64,000 nucleotides of DNA. Source: Mollicutes bacterium (GTDB taxonomy: Bacteria > Bacillota_I > Bacilli_A > Izemoplasmatales > Izemoplasmataceae). Position 1 is the first letter of the stretch. Every line of letters starts with the position of its first letter. The stretch spans positions 49,482 to 113,481 of the forward strand of contig PWMS01000034.1 in NCBI GenBank assembly GCA_003558105.1. Reading direction: 5' to 3'. A model generated the notes under the pieces. It saw only the letters and a program-made list of their open reading frames with translations. It had not been told where the DNA came from and ran no database searches. The position numbers and the translations under genes were made by a program. Shown here in pieces: positions 1-9,496 of the stretch.

Positions 1-348
1 GATAACATGGTGGTTTGTAACAACATAATAATCATTGCCGCTTTTCCGGTAGATGACACCCGAAGCGGTGCCTGATTGTAAGGTTGTACCAACACGGATA
101 CCGACCACCGTTTCTTGTCGTTGCATCAACATTTCGGTTGCAGCTGCTTCAAAGCTATCTAAGTCGTATTCAACCTTATGATAACTTTCTTCCATCAATT
201 CTTCAACCAAATCGATAAGCTCTTGTCGCGTATATTCATTTAAATCGTAAACAATTTTGTCCTCTTCTTCTTCAATAAATAAAAAATCGCAACTACTTAG
301 GACAAAAACACTAAACACCAGTACCAATAACCCAAGGACTTTTTTCAT
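1..348 (-). CDS. HtrA/trypsin-like serine protease lipoprotein (N-terminal part, cut by window edge)
   Basis: The reading frame starts at an ATG at 348 and runs off the left edge after 116 codons without a stop, so the C-terminus is missing. It begins with a lysine-rich hydrophobic signal ending in the lipobox VLSSC, with Cys20 as the predicted lipidated residue, followed by an acidic linker. Near the cut end it reads GTASGVIY and then TNHHVI, which matches the strand and catalytic-His region of DegP/HtrA trypsin-fold proteases. The Asp and Ser of the triad would lie outside the window. It follows tatD by 5 nt, so the two are probably co-transcribed. Likely role: surface-anchored protein quality control, inferred from family only. 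Confidence 0.7.
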   Translation of the reverse strand, partial: MKKVLGLLVLVFSVFVLSSCDFLFIEEEEDKIVYDLNEYTRQELIDLVEELMEESYHKVEYDLDSFEAAATEMLMQRQETVVGIRVGTTLQSGTASGVIYRKSGNDYYVVTNHHVI

Positions 349-353
349 TCTCA

Positions 354-1115
354 TCACTCCAATTTAAAGAGCTTTTGTGCGTTTTTTGAGGTTATATCTG
401 CAATATCTTCGATTGAAACATCGCGCTCTTTGGCAATGCTTTTTGCAATCAAGGGCAAGTAGCTAGAATCATTTTGTTTCCCCCTAAAAGGATGGGGGGC
501 TAAAAACGGGGCATCTGTCTCGATCAATAATTTATCCTTAGGAACAATTTTAGCGACAGCTTTAGGGGTTTTGGCGTTTTTAAATGTCACCGGTCCTCCC
601 AAAGAAATATGTAGACCTAATTCGATAAATTTTTTGGCCATCTCTTTTGAACCACTATAACAATGCATGATGCCTTTCACAGGCGCAAAGAGCTTTAAGG
701 TATCATATGTGACTTGAGTGGCTTCACGCATATGAATAGAAAGTGGCATATCCAGCGCCTGGGCTAGTTTAATCTGCTTTTTAAAGATATCAATTTGCGC
801 TTCTTCGTTGGATTTATCCCAGTATAAATCCATGCCACATTCGCCAACTGCCACAACTTTTGGGTGTTTAACCCATGCTTTTAATTGTTCGAACTCATCG
901 CTTTGCATATCTTTGACGCGCGTCGGATGAATGCCAACACTCGCGTAAATAAATTCATATTTTTCCGCAATTTCAATCGCGCGTTGGTTCATCAATGGAT
1001 CATACCCGATGACAATCATGTTTTGAACGTTTTCTTTTTGGGCTTTTTCAATATAATAATCCAATTCTTGGTATAAAGCATCGTTGTTCAAATGGACATG
1101 GGTATCAATATACAT
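354..1115 (-). CDS. tatD: TatD family metal-dependent deoxyribonuclease/hydrolase
   Basis: 253 residues, normal length for TatD/YabD. The amidohydrolase-fold metal ligands are visible: HVH near the N-terminus (His6, His8), Glu92 in GECGMD, His128 in LSIHM, His151 in MHCYSG and Asp201 in ETDAP. Family members are Mg-dependent 3'-5' exonucleases on DNA or RNA; the cellular substrate is uncertain. The start at 1115 has a good ribosome binding site (AAGGAGTG). In Bacillus this gene follows metG; here it lies downstream of tuf, separated by a terminator. It ends in TGA, which supports UGA being a stop codon here. Confidence 0.93.
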   Translation of the reverse strand: MYIDTHVHLNNDALYQELDYYIEKAQKENVQNMIVIGYDPLMNQRAIEIAEKYEFIYASVGIHPTRVKDMQSDEFEQLKAWVKHPKVVAVGECGMDLYWDKSNEEAQIDIFKKQIKLAQALDMPLSIHMREATQVTYDTLKLFAPVKGIMHCYSGSKEMAKKFIELGLHISLGGPVTFKNAKTPKAVAKIVPKDKLLIETDAPFLAPHPFRGKQNDSSYLPLIAKSIAKERDVSIEDIADITSKNAQKLFKLE

Positions 1116-1143
1116 GGTTTCACTCCTTGTTAAGCTTACTCTT

Positions 1144-1149
1144 ATTGTA
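1144..1149 (-). promoter_or_regulatory. extended -10 promoter for tatD
   Basis: On the minus strand the sequence reads TTGATACAAT, an extended -10 (TGN plus TACAAT), about 30 nt upstream of the tatD start. No good -35 is present; that position is taken by the T-tract of the tuf terminator. This would give tatD its own transcription after tuf termination. Confidence 0.4.
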
Positions 1150-1163
1150 TCAAAAAAAGGTAT

Positions 1164-1189
1164 AAAAAAAGAGGCTTGCGCCTCTTTTA
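1164..1189 (-). terminator. intrinsic terminator after tuf
   Basis: GAGGC-TTGC-GCCTC stem at 1171-1184 lies just downstream of the tuf stop. On the minus strand it is followed by a run of seven T, as expected for Rho-independent termination of the tuf transcript. Confidence 0.85.
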
Positions 1190-1197
1190 TTTAAAAA

Positions 1198-2388
1198 TTA
1201 GTTCGAAACTTCAGCTACTACGCCAGCCCCAACGGTTCTGCCGCCTTCACGGATAGAGAACTTGGTACCTTGTTCTAGTGCGATTGGGTAGATGAGTTCA
1301 ACGTCCATTTCTACGTTGTCCCCTGGCATAACCATTTCTACGCCCTCTGGCAATTCGATAACGCCAGTAACATCAGTGGTACGGAAGTAGAATTGTGGTC
1401 TGTAGTTTGAGAAGAATGGGGTATGACGGCCGCCTTCTTCTTTAGAAAGAACGTATACTTCGCCTTTAAACTTGGTATGTGGTGTAACGCTACCAGGTTT
1501 AGCAAGAACTTGTCCACGTTGGATGTCATCACGTGTGACACCACGGAGTAGTGCACCGATGTTGTCGCCTGCTTGCGCATCATCAAGTAATTTACGGAAC
1601 ATTTCTACGCCGGTAACAACCGTTTTACGGGTTGGTCTAATACCAACGATTTCAACGTCGTCTTGAACTTTAACTTTACCACGATCAATACGTCCTGTTG
1701 CAACGGTACCGCGTCCAGTAATACTGAAAACGTCCTCAACAGGCATAAGGAATGGCTTGTCAGTTTCACGAACTGGATCATCGATATATTCGTCGACCGC
1801 TTCCATAAGTTCGATAACTTTATCTTCATGTTCTTTGTCGCCTTCAAGTGCTTTAAGGGCAGAACCCATAATCACAGGAATGTCGTCTCCAGGGAAGTCA
1901 TACTCGCTTAAGAGTTCACGAACTTCCATTTCAACAAGTTCAAGTAATTCTTCGTCGTCCACCATATCGGTTTTGTTTAAGAATACGACGATTTTTGGTA
2001 CGCCTACCTGGCGGCTTAGTAAGATGTGTTCGCGTGTTTGTGGCATAGGTCCATCTGCGGCACTAACCACAAGAATTGAACCATCCATTTGCGCAGCACC
2101 GGTAATCATGTTTTTAACATAGTCGGCGTGGCCTGGGCAGTCAACGTGTGCATAGTGTCGTTTATCAGTCGCATATTCAATGTGCGCTGTATTGATGGTG
2201 ATGCCTCTTTCTTTTTCTTCAGGGGCATTGTCAATTGAAGCATAGTCAGAAGCCGCGGTATCGCCGATACCTCTACGGTTAAGCACGGTCGCAATCGCAG
2301 CTGTTAAAGTTGTTTTCCCGTGGTCTACGTGTCCGATAGTTCCAATATTGACATGTGTTCCTTTACGTTCAAATTTTTGTTTTCCCAT
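1198..2388 (-). CDS. tuf: elongation factor Tu
   Basis: 396 residues, full length. Delivers aminoacyl-tRNA to the ribosome as a GTP complex. GTPase motifs are intact: GHVDHGKT (P-loop), DCPGHADY (switch II) and NKTDMV (G4). The C-terminal barrel domains end in the usual [12 protein letters not shown]-type motif (here [12 protein letters not shown]). The start at 2388 has a strong AGGAGGAAA site. It lies 79 nt after fusA, but that gap contains its own promoter-like sequence with a perfect palindrome, so tuf may be transcribed both from the str operon and alone. A strong terminator follows. Confidence 0.99.
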   Translation of the reverse strand: MGKQKFERKGTHVNIGTIGHVDHGKTTLTAAIATVLNRRGIGDTAASDYASIDNAPEEKERGITINTAHIEYATDKRHYAHVDCPGHADYVKNMITGAAQMDGSILVVSAADGPMPQTREHILLSRQVGVPKIVVFLNKTDMVDDEELLELVEMEVRELLSEYDFPGDDIPVIMGSALKALEGDKEHEDKVIELMEAVDEYIDDPVRETDKPFLMPVEDVFSITGRGTVATGRIDRGKVKVQDDVEIVGIRPTRKTVVTGVEMFRKLLDDAQAGDNIGALLRGVTRDDIQRGQVLAKPGSVTPHTKFKGEVYVLSKEEGGRHTPFFSNYRPQFYFRTTDVTGVIELPEGVEMVMPGDNVEMDVELIYPIALEQGTKFSIREGGRTVGAGVVAEVSN

Positions 2389-2428
2389 TTCGTTATTTCC
2401 TCCTTAATTGGTCTTGGATAACATAGAT

Positions 2429-2457
2429 ATTTTATCGCATTATAAATTATAATGCAA
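2429..2457 (-). promoter_or_regulatory. putative tuf promoter containing a 9-1-9 palindrome
   Basis: Minus-strand TTGCAT (2457-2452), 17-bp spacer, TAAAAT (2434-2429). The spacer and part of the -35 hold a perfect inverted repeat, GCATTATAA-A-TTATAATGC, at 2437-2455. The palindrome is too AT-rich and lacks the T-tract needed to be a normal fusA terminator, so an operator or a start-site hairpin is more likely. A second TATAAT is embedded in the repeat itself. Confidence 0.5.
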
Positions 2458-2467
2458 GTACATTCAT

Positions 2468-4540
2468 TTAGCCGTTTCTTTTTTTAATGATTTCTTCAGC
2501 AATTGATTTTGGTGCAGGGTCGTAGTGTGAAAATTGCATTGTGTAGTTTCCGCGACCCTGGGTGTTTGATCTAAGCGAGGTCGCATAACCAAACATTTCA
2601 GAGAGTGGAACTTTGGCATTAATTTGATGGGCGTTACCACGTTGTTGTTGGCTTTCAACTTTCCCTCTACGAGAGGTCAAATCACCAATCACGTTGCCCA
2701 TGTAATCATCGGGTGCAATCGCATCAACGTTCATAATCGGTTCTAGTAATATCGGCCCGCATTTATCTTTCGCTGCTCGAACGGCATAAGAGGCAGCGAC
2801 TTTAAAGGCCATTTCATTGGAGTCTACATCGTGGTATGAACCATCGTACAATGTCGCTTTGACGTTGATAATCGGATAACCTGCAACCACACCATTTTCG
2901 AGTGATCCTTTTAATCCCTCTTCAACCGCAGGGATGTATTCGCGTGGTACAGAACCGCCGACAATCTTATCGATAAATTCAAAACCTTCATTTTCATTGG
3001 GTTCGAATTTAACCCAAACATGACCATATTGACCACGACCACCGGATTGGCGGACAAACTTACCTTCGATGTCAGATGCTTTTGTAAAGGTCTCTCGGTA
3101 AGATACTTGTGGGGCCCCAACATTGGCCGCAACTTTGAATTCACGTTTCATACGGTCAACGATGATATCTAGATGCAATTCGCCCATACCAGCGATAATG
3201 GTTTGACCCGTTTCATCGTCGGTATAGGTTCTAAAGGTGGGATCTTCTTCGGCCAGTTTTTGAAGTGCGGTGCCCATCTTATCTTGATCAGCTTTTGATT
3301 TTGGTTCAATCGCAACGCTGATGACTGGTTCTGGAAAATTCATCCGTTCTAAGATGATGGGGTGTTTTTCTTCGGCCAGTGTATCACCTGTTGAGGTGTT
3401 TTTAAGGCCAATAGCTGCGGCGATATCGCCTGCATAAACGGTGTTAATCTCTTCTCTGTGATTCGCATGCATCTGTAGGATGCGTCCAATACGTTCCTTG
3501 TTACCTTTTGTTGTATTAATGATATATGAGCCTTTATCAAGCGTACCAGAATATACTCTGAAATACGTTAAACGGCCGACATAAGGGTCGGTGGCTACTT
3601 TAAAAGCCAGCGCCGAAAATTTACCTTCGTCATTGATAGCAACTTTAACTTCTTCTTCGGTATCTTTCATAATCCCTTTGATTTTTACAACATCGGTCGG
3701 GGAGGGTAAATAATCAATGACACAATCGACCATCAATTTTACCCCTTTGTTTTTGAAAGCACTGCCGCATATGACAGGGAAGAATTCTACATCCAAGGTT
3801 GCTTTGCGAATCACTTTTTTCAGGAAGTCAGCCTTGACATCTTCGCCTTCTAAATACGCCATCATTAATGTTTCATCAAAATCGGCAAGTTCTTCGATCA
3901 ATTCGCTTCGTTTCGCTTCAACCAATTCTAATAAGTGTTCTGGAATTTCAATTTCTTCTGCCATCTCATCGATGCCACCATCAAAGTGGTAAGCTTTCAT
4001 GTCAATCAAGTCGATGATGCCGTCAAATTCGCTCTCAGCGCCAATCGGCCATTGAATCGCAGCCGCTTTAACGCCTAAACGCTCTTTAATACTGTTTACA
4101 CTGTATTCAAAATCTGCGCCAATTTTATCCATTTTATTAACGAATACAACTCTAGGAACCATGTATTCTGTTGCTTGACGCCAAACCGTTTCGGTTTGCG
4201 GTTCAACGCCCGCTTGAGCATCAAGTACAGCAACCGCACCATCGAGTACACGGAGTGAGCGTGATACCTCAACGGTGAAATCAACATGTCCTGGGGTATC
4301 GATAATATTGACGCGATGATCTTTCCAAAAAGCCGTCGTCGCTGCGGATGTGATGGTAATCCCACGTTCTTGTTCTTGTTCCATCCAATCCATTTGTGAA
4401 GCACCATCATGAGTTTCGCCCATTTTATGAATCTTACCGGTATGGTATAAAACACGTTCAGTCGTGGTAGTTTTACCGGCATCAATATGGGCCATTATAC
4501 CAATGTTACGGGTCAGTTGTAAGCTATATTTACGTGCCAT
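2468..4540 (-). CDS. fusA: elongation factor G
   Basis: 690 residues, complete. Catalyses GTP-dependent translocation and, with ribosome recycling factor, ribosome splitting. The N-terminal G domain shows [13 protein letters not shown] (P-loop), DTPGHVDF and NKMDKIG; domain IV carries the [14 protein letters not shown] motif. It follows rpsG in the classical str operon order rpsL-rpsG-fusA-tuf. Start ATG at 4540 is 15 nt after the rpsG stop. Confidence 0.99.
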   Translation of the reverse strand: MARKYSLQLTRNIGIMAHIDAGKTTTTERVLYHTGKIHKMGETHDGASQMDWMEQEQERGITITSAATTAFWKDHRVNIIDTPGHVDFTVEVSRSLRVLDGAVAVLDAQAGVEPQTETVWRQATEYMVPRVVFVNKMDKIGADFEYSVNSIKERLGVKAAAIQWPIGAESEFDGIIDLIDMKAYHFDGGIDEMAEEIEIPEHLLELVEAKRSELIEELADFDETLMMAYLEGEDVKADFLKKVIRKATLDVEFFPVICGSAFKNKGVKLMVDCVIDYLPSPTDVVKIKGIMKDTEEEVKVAINDEGKFSALAFKVATDPYVGRLTYFRVYSGTLDKGSYIINTTKGNKERIGRILQMHANHREEINTVYAGDIAAAIGLKNTSTGDTLAEEKHPIILERMNFPEPVISVAIEPKSKADQDKMGTALQKLAEEDPTFRTYTDDETGQTIIAGMGELHLDIIVDRMKREFKVAANVGAPQVSYRETFTKASDIEGKFVRQSGGRGQYGHVWVKFEPNENEGFEFIDKIVGGSVPREYIPAVEEGLKGSLENGVVAGYPIINVKATLYDGSYHDVDSNEMAFKVAASYAVRAAKDKCGPILLEPIMNVDAIAPDDYMGNVIGDLTSRRGKVESQQQRGNAHQINAKVPLSEMFGYATSLRSNTQGRGNYTMQFSHYDPAPKSIAEEIIKKRNG

Positions 4541-4555
4541 AATGTGTGCTCCTTT

Positions 4556-5026
4556 CTACCAGCGATAATGTGCAAATGCTTTGTTTGCATCGGCCATTCT
4601 GTGCATATCTTCACGTTTTTTCACGGCTTGTCCAGTATTATTTGATGCATCTACTATTTCTTTTGCAAGTCTTTCATCCATGGTTCTTTCGTTACGTAAA
4701 CGCGCATACAAGGTCAACCAACGCAGACCTAGGGTATAACGTCTTTCTTCACGAACCTCCATGGGGACTTGATAGTTTTGACCCCCAATACGTCTAGCGC
4801 GAACTTCAAAGGTGGGCATAATGTTGTTAAGCGCATCTTCAAACACTTCAATTGGTGGTTTATTTGTCATTTCTTCGACACGTTTAAACGCATCATATAA
4901 AATCTTTTGAGCGGTCGTTTTTCTCCCGTCGTTCATAATGTTATTGATTAATTTGGTAATTAACTTTGAATTATAAATCGGATCGGGCAGTACATCTCTT
5001 TTGGCTATATGTCCTTTACGAGGCAT
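4556..5026 (-). CDS. rpsG: 30S ribosomal protein S7
   Basis: 156 residues, standard length. Primary 16S rRNA binder of the 30S head near the E site. N-terminus [16 protein letters not shown] and the conserved PMEVREERR segment are typical. Second gene of the str operon, 35 nt after rpsL, with an AGGAGGAAT site. Confidence 0.98.
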   Translation of the reverse strand: MPRKGHIAKRDVLPDPIYNSKLITKLINNIMNDGRKTTAQKILYDAFKRVEEMTNKPPIEVFEDALNNIMPTFEVRARRIGGQNYQVPMEVREERRYTLGLRWLTLYARLRNERTMDERLAKEIVDASNNTGQAVKKREDMHRMADANKAFAHYRW

Positions 5027-5061
5027 AAACGATTCCTCCTTTCATTAGCATTGGTTTATCT

Positions 5062-5478
5062 CTATAAAGCACCGTCTTTTTTCGTACCGTATTTCGAACG
5101 GCCTTGTTTACGATCAATAACGCCACCGGTATCTAAGGTACCGCGAACGATATGATAACGAACACCTGGTAGGTCTTTAACACGACCACCACGGATTAAA
5201 ACGACACTGTGTTCTTGTAGCTTATGTCCGATTCCAGGAATATACGCTGTCACTTCAACACCGTTGGTCAAACGTACACGCGCATATTTACGTAACGCTG
5301 AGTTTGGTTTTTTCGGCGTTAGCGTGGCGACACGTGTACAAACACCACGTTTTTGTGGGCTAGGCAAATGTGTATAGGCTCGATTCAACGAATTATAGTT
5401 GATAGATAGCGCAGGTGATTTGGTTTTTTTCTTGCGCGTTACACGGCCTTTACGAACCAGTTGATTAATTGTCGGCAT
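5062..5478 (-). CDS. rpsL: 30S ribosomal protein S12
   Basis: 138 residues from the ATG at 5478 ([11 protein letters not shown]), the family start and the one preceded by AAAGGAGGAACA. An upstream in-frame ATG would add nine untypical residues. S12 forms part of the decoding site. The streptomycin loops [11 protein letters not shown] and [11 protein letters not shown] keep their lysines, the sensitive-type state. An unusual Tyr follows the first motif (LRKYARVRL instead of LRKVARVRL). First gene of the str operon, with its own promoter and leader. Confidence 0.98.
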   Translation of the reverse strand: MPTINQLVRKGRVTRKKKTKSPALSINYNSLNRAYTHLPSPQKRGVCTRVATLTPKKPNSALRKYARVRLTNGVEVTAYIPGIGHKLQEHSVVLIRGGRVKDLPGVRYHIVRGTLDTGGVIDRKQGRSKYGTKKDGAL

Positions 5479-5533
5479 GATGTTCCTCCTTTCGTTCTTA
5501 GACACAACTTATCCAAGCGTGTCAGTTTTCTCA

Positions 5534-5563
5534 AAAAAATAGGGGTTTAGGTGTAAACCCTAT
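5534..5563 (-). terminator. attenuator-like terminator in the rpsL leader
   Basis: Minus-strand stem TAGGGTTTA with TAAACCCCTA (one bulged C, loop CACC), followed by seven T. It lies about 20-45 nt downstream of the predicted start of transcription from the rpsL promoter and about 60 nt before the rpsL start codon. It could end rpoBC read-through, attenuate the str operon, or both. Confidence 0.65.
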
Positions 5564-5589
5564 GATGTTATGTCTTCTTTCGCGTTGTA

Positions 5590-5618
5590 ATTATACACTA
5601 CCACACCAGGTGTGTCAA
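5590..5618 (-). promoter_or_regulatory. consensus sigma-A promoter for the str operon
   Basis: Perfect TTGACA (5618-5613), 17-bp spacer, perfect TATAAT (5595-5590) on the minus strand, 112 nt upstream of the rpsL start codon and downstream of the rpoC terminator. Confidence 0.88.
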
Positions 5619-5640
5619 TAGTTAACAATTATTTTTTAAA

Positions 5641-5671
5641 AGTGCTTGGAAACCCGTGGTTTCCAAGCACT
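5641..5671 (-). terminator. terminator after rpoC
   Basis: Perfect 14-bp stem (AGTGCTTGGAAACC paired with its complement) with a 3-nt loop starts 8 nt after the rpoC stop. On the minus strand only four T follow before an A-run, so it may terminate incompletely or work as an mRNA-end hairpin. Confidence 0.75.
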
Positions 5672-5678
5672 TTAGAGA

Positions 5679-8600
5679 TTATTCTTCGCGGTATTCATCA
5701 ACGAATTCAGTGTAATCTTGTTCTTCATCTTCTTGCATGTATTCTTCGTCGATGACACTCTCTTCACCATCGGTCAGTTCTTCATATTCAGGCTCTGGTT
5801 TCTCATAATCGAAGCGGGTATGTTTTAAAATGCCTGTGCCCGCTGGAATGCGGCCGCCGATAATGACGTTTTCTTTAAGGCCGACCAGATCATCTGTTTT
5901 GCCACGAATCGCTGCATCGGTAAGGACGCGTGTCGTTTCTTGGAAACTTGCCGCACTAAGGAATGATTCACTGCGCAAAGAAGCACGTGTGATACCGAGT
6001 AAGAGCGGTTTTGCCACAGCGGGACGTCTCCGGTTAGCCATCGCTTTTTCGTTAGCTACTTTAAACTCTCTTAAAGAAATTTGGGCACCAGGCAATAGTT
6101 CGGTTTCACCTTCAATGATGATTTTGAGTTTGCGCATCATTTGGTGAATGATAATTTCAATGTGTTTATCGGAAATCTCAACACCTTGTGAGCGGTAAAC
6201 TTTTTGGACTTCTTTAAGAATGTATTGTTGTACCGTTTCTGCATCGGTAACGCGCAACAATTGCTTAGGATCGATGGAACCCTCGGTGATTTTGTCACCA
6301 GCATGGACTACATCGCCTTCTTCTAAAAGCAATGTAACATTTGAATCGGTTTCGTATTCTTTGGAATCCTCTCCGTTAGAAACGGTTACTTTATAGCGTT
6401 CATCGATCTGGTCAACTTTATCAATGTTGCCATCCATTTCACTGATAATCGCGAGTCCTTTTGGTTTTCTAGCTTCAAAAAGCTCTTGAATACGGGGAAG
6501 ACCTTGGGTGATATCCGCACCAGCAACACCGCCGGTATGGAATGTTCTCATGGTCAACTGCGTCCCGGGTTCACCGATTGATTGAGCCGCAATAATACCG
6601 ACAGCTTCACCAACCTCGACTTGTCCGCCGGTCGCTAAGTTCTGACCATAACACTTGGTACATACCCCTTGTTTTGCACTACAGGTCAAGACGGTACGTA
6701 TCCGGACTTCATCAATGCCTGCATCGATGATAGCCTTAACATTTTCGCTTGAGAGATACGTATCTTTTTCCACAATCATCTCTTTGGTTTTGGGATGATA
6801 CAATGTTTCTTGGTTGTAACGGCCGAGCAAGCGATCAGCTAAGGGTTCAATCGCTTTATCATCGCCGTCTAAAATATCTTTAACCACAACACCAGCGTCG
6901 GTGCCGCAATCTTCTTCGGTTACCACGAGGTCTTGAGAGACATCGACCAAACGACGAGTCAAGTAGCCTGAGTCTGCGGTTTTAAGCGCGGTATCAGTAG
7001 AACCTTTTCGCGCACCGTGTGTTGAAATAAAGAATTCGCTCATCGTCAGACCTTCACGGAATGCGGCTTTAATCGGTAACTCAATGGTTTTACCAGATGG
7101 GTTTGACATCAATCCGCGCATACCAGCAAGCTGGGTAAAGTTTGAAATGTTACCACGCGCACCAGAATCACTCATCATCTGAATGTGATTATCAATGGTC
7201 AATTCTTCTGCTAAACCTTTTTCAATGTCGTTTTTAGCCTCTTTCCAAACCTCTAAAACGAGATTATACCGTTCGTTGTCGGTTAAGAAACCATCTTCAT
7301 ACATCTCTTGAATTTCTTCAACTTTCTCATCGGCTTCTGTGAGAATTTCTTGTTTCTTGCTGTAGGGGTTAACATCAAATGCGCTAACGGTGATACCAGC
7401 ATGCGTCGAATATAAGAAGCCAAGGTTTTTCATTTTATCGAGCATTTTTGAGGTTTCATTGATTTTAAAATCGATGAAAACACGAGAAATAATCAAGGAA
7501 AGGAATTTCTTTTTAAATGGATCGACAAGACGTTTAGCACCGTTTTTCTCAAGACCCATAATTTCTTTTTCAAGGGTAACAATTTTTTGATTTTGAGGGT
7601 CGCTGATTTCACGTTGTAACTTTGCGAGTTGCTGGTATTTTTTCTCTAGTTCTAAACGATCATAAATCGCTTGGCGAACATTTTTACCTCGCGCTATAAA
7701 ATAATGTTTCGGCGTGTTTTGATCTAAGTTTGTAGTGGTCGGTTCATTAAGATAAGGGAATGTTCTTGGTAAGATTTCGTTGAAGATTAACTTTCCTACC
7801 GTGGTCATAAGATATCCGTCTTTTTGTTCTTGGGTTAATGGGGCATTCCCTAGGGTTGAAGCACGAAGTGCGATCAAAGAATGTAGGGTAATATCGCCGT
7901 TATCATAAGCGAGCAATACTTCTTTTGAATCTTTGAAAATCCGTCCTTCACCTTTTTGATCGGTTCTTTCTAAGGTGAGATAGTAGTTCCCCAATACCAT
8001 ATCTTGTGATGGGGTAACAACAGGTTTACCGTCTTTTGGGTTAAGAATGTTGTTGGAAGCCAACATCAATACGCGCGCTTCCGCTTGGGCTTCTTCACTC
8101 AAAGGTACGTGTACCGCCATCTGATCGCCGTCAAAATCGGCGTTAAATGCGGTGGTGACCAAAGGATGTAGGCGGATAGCCTTACCTTCAACCAATTTAG
8201 GTTCAAAAGCTTGAATACCAAGTCTATGTAGGGTAGGCGCGCGGTTAAGAAGGACAGGATGTTCTCGAATAACATCTTCTAAAACTTCCCAAATGCGACT
8301 ATCCAAACGTTCAATCAGACCTTTAGCGCTCTTGATATTAGAAGCGATATCGCGGTCGATTAATTCTTTGATTACGAATGGTTTAAACAATGATATACCC
8401 ATTTCTTTAGGAATACCACATTGATACATCTCCAAATCCGGTCCTACCACAATAACACTACGGCCGGAATAATCGACGCGTTTACCAAGGAGGTTTTGAC
8501 GGAAACGACCTTGTTTACCACGGAGCATATCGGATAAAGATTTTAACGGACGGTTTTTCTCCACAACCACTTTACGGCCACGTTTTGAATTGTCAATTAA

Positions 8601-9479
8601 AGCATCGACCGCTTCTTGTAGCATCCGTTTTTCATTCTTGGTAATAAGGTGTGGCGCATTTTGTTCTTTTTGGCGTTTGAGACGGTTGTTACGGTTCAAA
8701 ATTCTACGATAAAGATCGTTTAAATCCGTCGTAGCAAAACGACCGCCATCAAGTTGAACCATAGGTCGTAATTCTGGTGGAATGACCGGTAAAACGTCCA
8801 TAACCATCCATTCGGGTTTGTTGTCGGATTCTTTAAATGCTTCTAGGACTTCTAGACGTTTGATATATTTGTCGCGTTTTTGTTTTGAGGCATCTGGTAA
8901 GGCTTTTCTTAACTTGTAGATTTCTTCTTTTAAGTCCAGTCTTTGCAAAAGAACCTTCGCCGCTTCAGCACCAGTTAACGCTTTAAAACGCGAGCCGTAT
9001 TCCATGTATTTTTCAGTATATTTTGCTTCTGAAAGAATTTGTTTATAGTGCAAGTCTGTATCGCCTTTGTCAATAACAATATACGAAGCAAGATAGACGA
9101 CTTCTTCTAAATCTTTCGATTTAATATCGAGTAAAGTGGCGATTCTAGAAGGGGTATTGCGTAAGTACCATGTATGCACAACAGGCGCCGCGAGTTTAAT
9201 GTGACCCATCCGCTCACGTCGCACTTTACTCTCGGTAATTTCAACGCCACAATCAGGACATTTTTTACCGCTGTGTGAAGACTTCTTGCTTTTGTTATTA
9301 CAAGCGCATTGATAGTCTTTTGTGGGACCAAAAATAACCTCACAAAAGAGCCCCTTACGTTCAGGTTTTAATGTGCGGTAGTTGATGGTTTCGTGTTTCT
9401 CAACTTCTCCGTAAGACCAATCAAGGATTTCCTCTGAAGAAGCTAATCGTATTTTGTAATGTGAATACTTTTGGCTCAT
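5679..9479 (-). CDS. rpoC: DNA-directed RNA polymerase subunit beta'
   Basis: 1266 residues, slightly longer than Bacillus RpoC. Active-site motif [12 protein letters not shown] binds the catalytic Mg. The N-terminal zinc ribbon (Cys pairs CAC and CPDC) and the second zinc site (CGTDAG, then [13 protein letters not shown]) are intact. The C-terminus is an acidic tail rich in Glu and Asp. It lies 17 nt after rpoB. No L7Ae-like gene (ybxF) lies between rpoC and rpsL, unlike Bacillus. Confidence 0.99.
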   Translation of the reverse strand: MSQKYSHYKIRLASSEEILDWSYGEVEKHETINYRTLKPERKGLFCEVIFGPTKDYQCACNNKSKKSSHSGKKCPDCGVEITESKVRRERMGHIKLAAPVVHTWYLRNTPSRIATLLDIKSKDLEEVVYLASYIVIDKGDTDLHYKQILSEAKYTEKYMEYGSRFKALTGAEAAKVLLQRLDLKEEIYKLRKALPDASKQKRDKYIKRLEVLEAFKESDNKPEWMVMDVLPVIPPELRPMVQLDGGRFATTDLNDLYRRILNRNNRLKRQKEQNAPHLITKNEKRMLQEAVDALIDNSKRGRKVVVEKNRPLKSLSDMLRGKQGRFRQNLLGKRVDYSGRSVIVVGPDLEMYQCGIPKEMGISLFKPFVIKELIDRDIASNIKSAKGLIERLDSRIWEVLEDVIREHPVLLNRAPTLHRLGIQAFEPKLVEGKAIRLHPLVTTAFNADFDGDQMAVHVPLSEEAQAEARVLMLASNNILNPKDGKPVVTPSQDMVLGNYYLTLERTDQKGEGRIFKDSKEVLLAYDNGDITLHSLIALRASTLGNAPLTQEQKDGYLMTTVGKLIFNEILPRTFPYLNEPTTTNLDQNTPKHYFIARGKNVRQAIYDRLELEKKYQQLAKLQREISDPQNQKIVTLEKEIMGLEKNGAKRLVDPFKKKFLSLIISRVFIDFKINETSKMLDKMKNLGFLYSTHAGITVSAFDVNPYSKKQEILTEADEKVEEIQEMYEDGFLTDNERYNLVLEVWKEAKNDIEKGLAEELTIDNHIQMMSDSGARGNISNFTQLAGMRGLMSNPSGKTIELPIKAAFREGLTMSEFFISTHGARKGSTDTALKTADSGYLTRRLVDVSQDLVVTEEDCGTDAGVVVKDILDGDDKAIEPLADRLLGRYNQETLYHPKTKEMIVEKDTYLSSENVKAIIDAGIDEVRIRTVLTCSAKQGVCTKCYGQNLATGGQVEVGEAVGIIAAQSIGEPGTQLTMRTFHTGGVAGADITQGLPRIQELFEARKPKGLAIISEMDGNIDKVDQIDERYKVTVSNGEDSKEYETDSNVTLLLEEGDVVHAGDKITEGSIDPKQLLRVTDAETVQQYILKEVQKVYRSQGVEISDKHIEIIIHQMMRKLKIIIEGETELLPGAQISLREFKVANEKAMANRRRPAVAKPLLLGITRASLRSESFLSAASFQETTRVLTDAAIRGKTDDLVGLKENVIIGGRIPAGTGILKHTRFDYEKPEPEYEELTDGEESVIDEEYMQEDEEQDYTEFVDEYREE

Positions 9480-9496
9480 GAAATCACCTTTCCTTT

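Noticed and set aside
5506-5678. Missing L7Ae-like gene (ybxF) between rpoC and rpsL
   Set aside because: The 173-nt gap holds two hairpins and a promoter, with no coding frame long enough.
5830-6147. 105-codon plus-strand open frame inside rpoC
   Set aside because: Antisense to a highly conserved segment of rpoC; composition reflects complementary codons.
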